From the NCBI GenBank assembly GCA_963920635.1, contig OY987302.1:29177278-29241277 (forward strand): a DNA stretch of 64,000 nt, given 5' to 3'. This DNA is from Pseudeuparius sepicola (lineage: Eukaryota > Arthropoda > Insecta > Coleoptera > Anthribidae). Of this stretch, positions 58,778 through 64,000 are shown one piece after another. The notes beneath the pieces were generated by a model. It made no database searches and was not told the origin of the DNA. It saw nothing but the letters and a program-made list of their open reading frames with translations. How positions within the stretch are numbered: position 1 is the stretch's first letter; every line of letters starts with the position of its first letter. A program made the translations under genes and the position numbers.

Positions 58778-59657
58778 CAGGGTGGGTCAAATTGGACACT
58801 TTTAAAGGGAAACTCCTATTTTTGATGGAGATAGACGAAAACTGATATCGGTGCCCGAGGCTCATTTTTTATGAAAAACTTAATGGCGAAAACCGCAAAT
58901 CGATATCTGTCGCCCTTCTTGTGTTACAGGGCATTTTTCGAAAATGCGTGTTTTCGAAAAGTGGCCTTAACTTTTCCCTGGATTGTATAAAACAGACTAT
59001 CATATCCCATTTTTCATAACTTTCAAATTTCATTGTAGGTATGTTATAAAGTTTATAAATTACGCAAAAATAGAAAAATCTTTACACTGCCAAAACAGCT
59101 TAACTGAAAATTTGACAGGTAACAGTAAACATTTTTCCACGGTTGTCGCTGTCTCACCGTCCGAAGCCTACTTGTTGAAAGGGCGCGCTTCCAATTATAC
59201 ACATGAAATCCTAAAAGCTATTAGTAATTGATAACTACTTAAGTAAATCATTAAGTGTTATATATTTTTGGAATGGTAATTTTTTGCTCTATTAAGAAAT
59301 GCAAAAATATACAGGGTGTTTCATTTAAAAAATAATTGTTTTCATCGGTAACTCTTAAACCATTGACTTGAAAAATTAATGTAGTAGCAGCATTGGATTC
59401 TGTGTAAAAAAGTGCTTTAGGAATGTTTTTACAGAAACACAAAATTTTCAAACCGAAAAAAGTTACGGCCACTTTTCGAAAACGCACATATTCGAAAAAC
59501 GCACTGTAACTCAAGAATGGTGACAGATATCGATTTACGGTTTCCGCCATTAAGTTAATTATAAAAAAATGAGTCTCAGACACCGATATGAGTTTTCGTC
59601 TATTTCCGTCAAAAATAGGAGTTTCCCGTTAAAAGTGTCCAATTTGGCCCACCCTGT
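58778..59657. mobile_element. Fold-back element, family I
   Basis: It starts CAGGGTGGGTCAAATTGGAC and ends GTCCAATTTGGCCCACCCTG. The arms (CTCCTATTTTTGATGGAG, GACGAAAACTGATATCGGTG, CGCAAATCGATATCTGTC, TTTTCGAAAAGTGGCC) mirror for about 220 bp. The central 350 bp carries an 82-codon plus-strand frame of no recognisable family. Confidence 0.88.
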
Positions 59658-59679
59658 ACAGTAGGGTGGAACGAAAATG

Positions 59680-60460
59680 ACGATTTTTTTTTCACTATAT
59701 CATACCTATTGTAATAGTGCGGAGAAGTTGACTATCAGGGTGTTTTATATTATACCTCAAAAAAATGGTCGATAACAAATAAAAACTTCCACTGCCACAC
59801 ACTGCCTGAAATTTGATATAAATAATTTGACAGTTTACGTAATGCAACTCTTCGCTTATTTTGTTTTTGAAATAGCTGAGGAGCTATTTTCAAATTATCT
59901 GTTTCCTTCCTTACTACAGAGTTCCGAACAAACCATTCGTAGAGAAAATCCCTGCCCGAGAGCTCCGAGAAAACAAGAATCTAATTGCCTAGATACCACT
60001 TGCTAAGTGTGGACTAGCCAAAAGTAAGAAACTTTGTTTTTTTTTTTGTTGTCTTAATGTCTAATCTGCCCTCTTATTTGAATTGTTGAATTTTGGTAAC
60101 TTTTATTGGAACTTAAATTAATTTTGGTAATTTATCTGGATATTGTTGAGTTGGTAAATTTTATTGAAACTTAAAACATTTTTGGTGCCCATTTGACGTA
60201 ATTTAATTTCAGGAATTTATGTATTTTTACTTTTATCACTTTAATGCTACAAATTTGTGCCTATACTTGATACGGTTTTGTATTTCTCACCAAAAATAAG
60301 TTAATTTGTAGACCACCCTGTATATACCGCTCACCAACTAATATCTAACAGGGTGGGTGCTACACCCGTTACGATTGATGAAGGCAGGGGCGGAACATGT
60401 ACCAAAATGACTCGTTTTCGAAAGGCTTGAGGCAGAGATCTCATATCTTCTCCAGATTTT
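59680..60460. other. Intron sequence, no gene recognised
   Basis: TACAGTAGGGTGGAACGAAAATG at 59656 and ACCACCCTGTATATACC at 60311 could be the two ends of one more mariner-type element of about 670 bp. The interior (TTGGTAACTTTTATTGG repeated loosely at 60090-60170) is non-coding. Confidence 0.4.
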
Positions 60461-60467
60461 GAGGTTT

Positions 60468-60813
60468 AAGGGGGGGTTGCCGACAGCGAAAGTGACGTTA
60501 GATTTCGTATTTTTTTAAGTTGTATAGCATAAAGTCTAATAACATTTTACCTGGAAAAAATTTAGTACAAACATCTCTCTCTTCAGTTTAATCATAAGAT
60601 CTTAAAAGCATATGCACTGGAATTATTATTTTTCCCAAGGTTTTCATAACCTATAAAACAAAACACTGCTTGTAATATCTTATGATTAAAATGAAGACAG
60701 AGATGTTTGTACTAAATTTTTGCCAGGTAAAATGTTATTAGTTTTTAAGCTATACAACTTAAAAAAATACGAAATCTAACGTCACTTTCGCTGTCGGCAA
60801 CCCCCTCTTAAAT
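60468..60813. repeat. Tight palindrome, family J
   Basis: GGGGGTTGCCGACAGCGAAAG, GTCTAATAACATTTTACCTGG and AATTTAGTACAAACATCTC are mirrored, almost base for base, by the right half ending CTTTCGCTGTCGGCAACCCC. Arms are about 150 bp, with a central gap of about 45 bp. Confidence 0.9.
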
Positions 60814-61151
60814 ACTATGTGACCCAAAAGGCAACTTTTAAACGCTATTAAAAAAATCAGGGTTCTAAAAATTACAAAATAAGTAGTAAAATGAAAAAAA
60901 TAAAAAACATTATAGAAACAATACTAAAATTTAGAATTTACTGTTTAGAATATAGGCAATAAATTCAATAAAACTAGTAGGAAATATAGAGGTGTCCCAT
61001 GATTCTGTATGTATAGCTGAGTTAGATTGTATTGATAAATTTAATCTCCCCAAAAATACAACAACAAAACAGTTGGTTCATGGGACAAAACTATTTTCGG
61101 TATCTTGTGTTAAAAATAACCATATTGAAAGAATATAAAAATTATACTTAC

Positions 61152-61304
61152 AGGATCCATTTCAAAATAAACCAGTTCACCACCTGCAAGTGCAATCACC
61201 ACTTGTCTTTGGTTAACAGCACATTTCACAATTGACTTTTTCCCTGCCTTCCACTCATTTACTCGTTTGTCTGCACAGATATGTCTTATACCATCAGGAT
61301 AAAT
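61152..61304 (-). CDS. SF3B3: SF3B3 exon
   Basis: 153-nt exon (51 codons, phase 0 at both ends) between acceptor TTTTTAG (before 61304) and donor CCT|GTAAGT (after 61152). Reading the minus strand gives [19 protein letters not shown], then a [18 protein letters not shown] stretch and [11 protein letters not shown]. This joins directly to TGQLHEYKERKRMNSD at the start of the 53015 exon, as in the conserved SF3B3 protein. It is the most N-terminal exon in the window. About the first 500 residues are expected to the right, beyond 64000, since none was seen in 61305-64000. Confidence 0.93.
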
Positions 61305-61369
61305 CTAAAAATTAGACATAATGTAATATCATCATCATTATCTATCATAGAACTAATTAATAATAATAA

Positions 61370-61590
61370 CTAGCAATTCGCCCACCTGCGCTGGCGCGCA
61401 GGATGGGCGTTTCCCCAGGCCTGTGGCGCGCGGCGGCTTCGCCGCCGCTACCTTCTTTACTGCGACTCACGCAGAAATCTCGAGGGTCTGGTCATTGCGG
61501 GGGCGCCGAAGTTCGGCCGCTTCGCGGCCTCACGTCCCCCTCGCGATGGATCCGCCTTTTCGTCTCCCAAGTCGAAGCGGAGGTTATTTA
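61370..61590 (-). mobile_element. Helitron 3' terminus with GC-rich hairpins
   Basis: Read on the minus strand, an 18-nt hairpin CCTGCGC-GCCA-GCGCAGG (61402-61385) is followed after 11 nt (TGGGCGAATTG) by CTAG (61373-61370) and then a T. That is the Helitron 3' signature: hairpin, about 10-12 nt, CTRR, host T. Upstream on that strand are two more GC hairpins (GCGGCGGCTTCGCCGCCGC at about 61431-61449). The 5' TC end was not located, and no Rep/helicase gene is present. Confidence 0.6.
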
Positions 61591-62360
61591 ATAAGTGCCG
61601 AGGCAATGCATTAAATTTTTTCTGTGACATTTGGGGTCCACCAAAGAAAACGTTAAAAAAGTTACGACAGTTTCTAAAACGGGTTGAGATATTGGCCGTT
61701 TGGCTTGCACCAGTCAACATTTATTTCTAGTTTTTATTTCTAATAAAAAATGGGTAGTCCATGGAAAAAATGTTTAGTTAAACTCCCTTTGATAGTATTT
61801 TTTTATAGGTCATTTGAAATGATCATAGATCTATAAATGTTTATTATTTATGATATCTGAATGTGCAAGTTGGAAATGTTCTACGTATCTGAAAATATGA
61901 GCGATATTGAAGGGGACAGCAACTTAATCTACAACAACTCTAAATTATGAGCATTGGGGGTAAAGCATACAGAGTGTTTCGAGAAAGTGAGCGTGCACTT
62001 TTCTATCTCCGAAAATGAAAAAGTTGCGCGTATTTCCTCGAAAACCCATATCGACATCAGGTACACCTTCCCAAGTCGCATGGTGACGTCAAACCCTTCT
62101 TATAATTATCATTATCATTATCCATATTGTTATTTTATTTATTAGTTTAAACATAAATATAGCTAGGCAGCAGTTTAGAATGTAGGACACTAAAGTAGGT
62201 AACTATAACAATTGTATACTGGAACAGACGAATTGAAACGTTCATAGAATAAAGATGTAACATCGACAACCAACCTGTTTGATTCCACAACATGGCGACC
62301 CTGCCTTTTCAACTGTACTAGCAAGAATTCAAAAAAAAATTGAGCAGACAATGACATGAA

Positions 62361-62591
62361 ATGGGGAAAAATCAATCAAAAGAAGAAACTGTTGTAATAC
62401 AGTCAGGGAACAGCGGCGGCATCTCGGCAACAACAGAATCTTTCACCAAATTCACCACAAAGGACATATTGAGCCTCCTAGTATTGCTATTGGCAGTTAT
62501 AATAATTGGCTTATATATTTGGAAGAAGTGCGTGAAAGCTATAGAGGTAAAGATTCGAAGAGAGGTCGGAAGAAGTATGGAGCAAGTCTAA
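62361..62591 (+). CDS. Small ORF with myristoylation signal and one membrane segment
   Basis: 76-codon ORF starting 55 bp after the primer-binding site. The N-terminus MGKNQSKEE has Gly-2 and Ser-6, the pattern for N-myristoylation. Residues about 33-52 (DILSLLVLLLAVIIIGLYIW) form one membrane helix, followed by a basic tail (KKCVKAIEVKIRREVGR). It would sit on a membrane with a cytosolic basic tail. Similar short ORFs occur at this place in some insect Gypsy-type elements, as I recall; their role is not known to me. The frame is intact, and the next ORF starts 100 bp downstream. Confidence 0.6.
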   Translation: MGKNQSKEETVVIQSGNSGGISATTESFTKFTTKDILSLLVLLLAVIIIGLYIWKKCVKAIEVKIRREVGRSMEQV

Positions 62592-62691
62592 AAGAAAAAC
62601 AAGAGAGAGCAGTCAACAACTGGCCGTCCCAAAACCGGGAACCAGCAACGTGGGAACGGTCTCTAGTGTGGCGCAAGGCCGCTAGTCCGCA

Positions 62692-63087
62692 ATGAAGGAG
62701 CTACTTTGCATGGCCACAACTGAATTCCGACACCTCCTAGAGGAAATCAGAGTTTTTCACCGCAATTTAATCAAGGACCCAGTTTCCAGGCGAGAAGCAG
62801 CAGGTACGCAAAGAAGACAAAACAAGGTAGATACATTCAAAGACGAGTTAATAAAAATTAAAAGTAGATTTAATTTAATTAAAGTTGAGGAAAAGGATAT
62901 TGTAGAAGCTAAGGGTTATATTGAATCTATAAACAAGTATTTTAATATCTTAGATAAGCTTTTGCAAGAAAGAATTATAATAATTAGTCAACAAGCAAGC
63001 AAAGTGCAGCAGGACGACAATTTAGATAGTTTCAGTAGTAGGCCAGGAAAGGAATACCGAAAAATCCCCCAATTCGGAAATAAATAG
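62692..63087 (+). CDS. Gag-like N-terminal fragment
   Basis: 131-codon ORF rich in Lys and Glu, mostly helical (EEIRVFHRNLIKDPVSRREA, FNLIKVEEKDIVEAKGYIES, KYFNILDKLLQERI), as in the N-terminal matrix-like part of Gypsy Gag. No zinc knuckle or major homology region is reached. It ends with TAG at 63085-63087, after which the sequence no longer looks like a retrotransposon. A start at residue 7 (MATTEF) is also possible. Confidence 0.5.
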   Translation: MKELLCMATTEFRHLLEEIRVFHRNLIKDPVSRREAAGTQRRQNKVDTFKDELIKIKSRFNLIKVEEKDIVEAKGYIESINKYFNILDKLLQERIIIISQQASKVQQDDNLDSFSSRPGKEYRKIPQFGNK

Positions 63088-63471
63088 TGCTGAACGGATT
63101 ATTGTTTTAAGTTGTAGGGTTGACCCTTAGGACTAATATACCAAAAGTCCCCAGCCCTGGACCTTTTGCGTTAGGCGGGAGGGGGGTGGAAAGGGTCGGT
63201 TTTAAGGATTTTCGCTATTATCTCGAAAACTAAGCATCCTAGCGAAAAGGTTATTCTATACTAAATGAAAGCAAATTAAATTGTCTACAAAAAAGTTTCT
63301 AATAATTTTTTTGCTAGGAGCGGTAGTTAAGGGTGAAAATACGAAAAGTATGAAAAACCACGGTTTTGCCGTTCAAAGTTTTTGTCAATGGATCATATTA
63401 TCACCTAATTTCAATGCAAAATGAATGTTTGTATTGCTAGTGACATCTTGCGGCGTAAAAGCTAACTAGAC

Positions 63472-64000
63472 TCATTCTCGGATAATACAAATTGCTAAGC
63501 ATGCAGTTGTAGCTTCACTCAAAAATTCTAGATGGCGCAATGTTCTAAAGAGTGACGAAGATGTTGCTGAACTGTTAAAATTTGAATTTTCCCCGTACCC
63601 TTTGGCTCTCTTCAATGAAGGGGGTCTCCGAAAAGGGAAGAAGTCGGCCCTATATGAAGCGTTACCACTGGACAACACCACAACTCATGCCTTGAAATAA
63701 GTATAGTTGATGGTGGCTTCCTGCTCCATCGTGTCAAGTGGAATGTTGGCTCAACATTTGGTAAAATATGCGAGCTGTACGTGGCATACCTACATAATCA
63801 ACCACTACGGTGAACAGTGCACTGTGGTATTTGATGGCTACGGTGATGTCCACAGCACCAAAAGGGCTGAGCAAAAGCGGAGGGGCATGCAAAAACTTCA
63901 GTCAACACCCATTTTGACGAGACCACACCCTGCACTGTTCAGCAGGAGAATTTTTTGTCTAACGAGTCCAACAAAACCAGGCTTATCAACAGCCCCATGA
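63472..64000 (+). pseudogene. Frameshifted fragment of an uncharacterised insect transposon-associated gene, cut by window end
   Basis: Three plus-strand frames give one protein in pieces. About 63540-63690 reads ELLKFEFSPYPLALFNEG, GLRKGKKSALYEA. About 63705-63790 reads VDGGFLLHRVKWNVGSTFGK. 63800-63890 reads YGEQCTVVFDGYGDVHSTKR, AEQKRR. The end reads ENFLSNESNKTRLI and leaves the window. I recognise this from a multi-copy insect family with a conserved VVFDGY block and an NKTRLI block, possibly a PIN/FEN-like nuclease fold; I cannot name it with certainty. At least three frame changes and a stop show it is dead. It follows the truncated retrotransposon after 380 bp of unassigned DNA (63090-63470). 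Confidence 0.55.

Larger units (their letters stand above)
62083..63087 (+). mobile_element. 5' part of an LTR retrotransposon (Ty3/Gypsy-like)
   Basis: A candidate LTR ends ...CCACAACA at 62292 and is followed at once by TGGCGACCCTGCC (62293-62305), a primer-binding site of the TGGCGACC type seen in insect Gypsy elements. An AATAAA at about 62249 fits an LTR poly-A signal. The LTR start is a guess (TGACGTCA at 62083). Downstream are a small transmembrane ORF and a short gag-like ORF. No protease, reverse transcriptase or 3' LTR is seen before 64000, so the element is truncated near 63090. Confidence 0.6.

Noticed and set aside
61403..61720. Several overlapping frames in the GC-rich segment
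   Set aside because: They read through Helitron hairpins; Ala/Ser/Arg-rich and unlike any family.
1..64000. tRNA, rRNA or snRNA genes
   Set aside because: No cloverleaf with A and B boxes or rRNA-like stretch was found by reading; short GC hairpins present belong to mobile elements.

Overview
The window looks like nuclear DNA of an arthropod, most probably an insect with a large, transposon-swollen genome. It is AT-rich, one conserved host gene is broken into short exons separated by introns of 8 to 27 kb, and almost everything else is mobile-element sequence. The species cannot be named from the sequence.

The backbone of the window is one minus-strand host gene, the splicing factor SF3B3 (SAP130, a U2 snRNP SF3b subunit). 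Four exons can be placed with exact splice sites: 61152-61304, 51771-53015, 24166-24451 and 15550-15824. Joined, they read in one frame for about 653 residues. The N-terminal exons should lie right of the window. The short C-terminal exon was not found and should lie in, or left of, positions 1-15549.

Positions 1-9400 hold a compact, intronless, all-minus-strand gene group that looks viral or Polinton-like. It has a complete protein-primed family B DNA polymerase (1003-4812) with its own TATA box, a Cys-rich small gene just downstream, two small unknown open frames, a block of about 20-bp tandem repeats, and an intronless matrix metalloproteinase broken by a frameshift (7816-9359). Capsid, ATPase, protease and integrase genes are not visible, so the element is partial or continues to the left.

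From about 9.8 kb to 61 kb, tandem repeats, a 166-bp satellite that folds back on itself, LINE fragments of at least two clades, two non-autonomous hAT elements with 8-bp target duplications, TTAA-flanked elements and many long palindromic (fold-back) elements fill the SF3B3 introns. The fold-backs belong to unrelated families, but several end in CAGGGTG- or CAGTG-type termini next to TA. One of them (18305-19417) carries the end of a mariner transposase in both arms, which suggests how the class arises. Several have swallowed other elements: LINE ends, a hAT, a Cys-rich gene.

The right end (61.3-64 kb) has a Helitron 3' terminus, the 5' part of an LTR retrotransposon with a small myristoylation-signal/transmembrane ORF before a truncated gag-like ORF, and a frameshifted copy of an uncharacterised transposon-associated gene running off the window.
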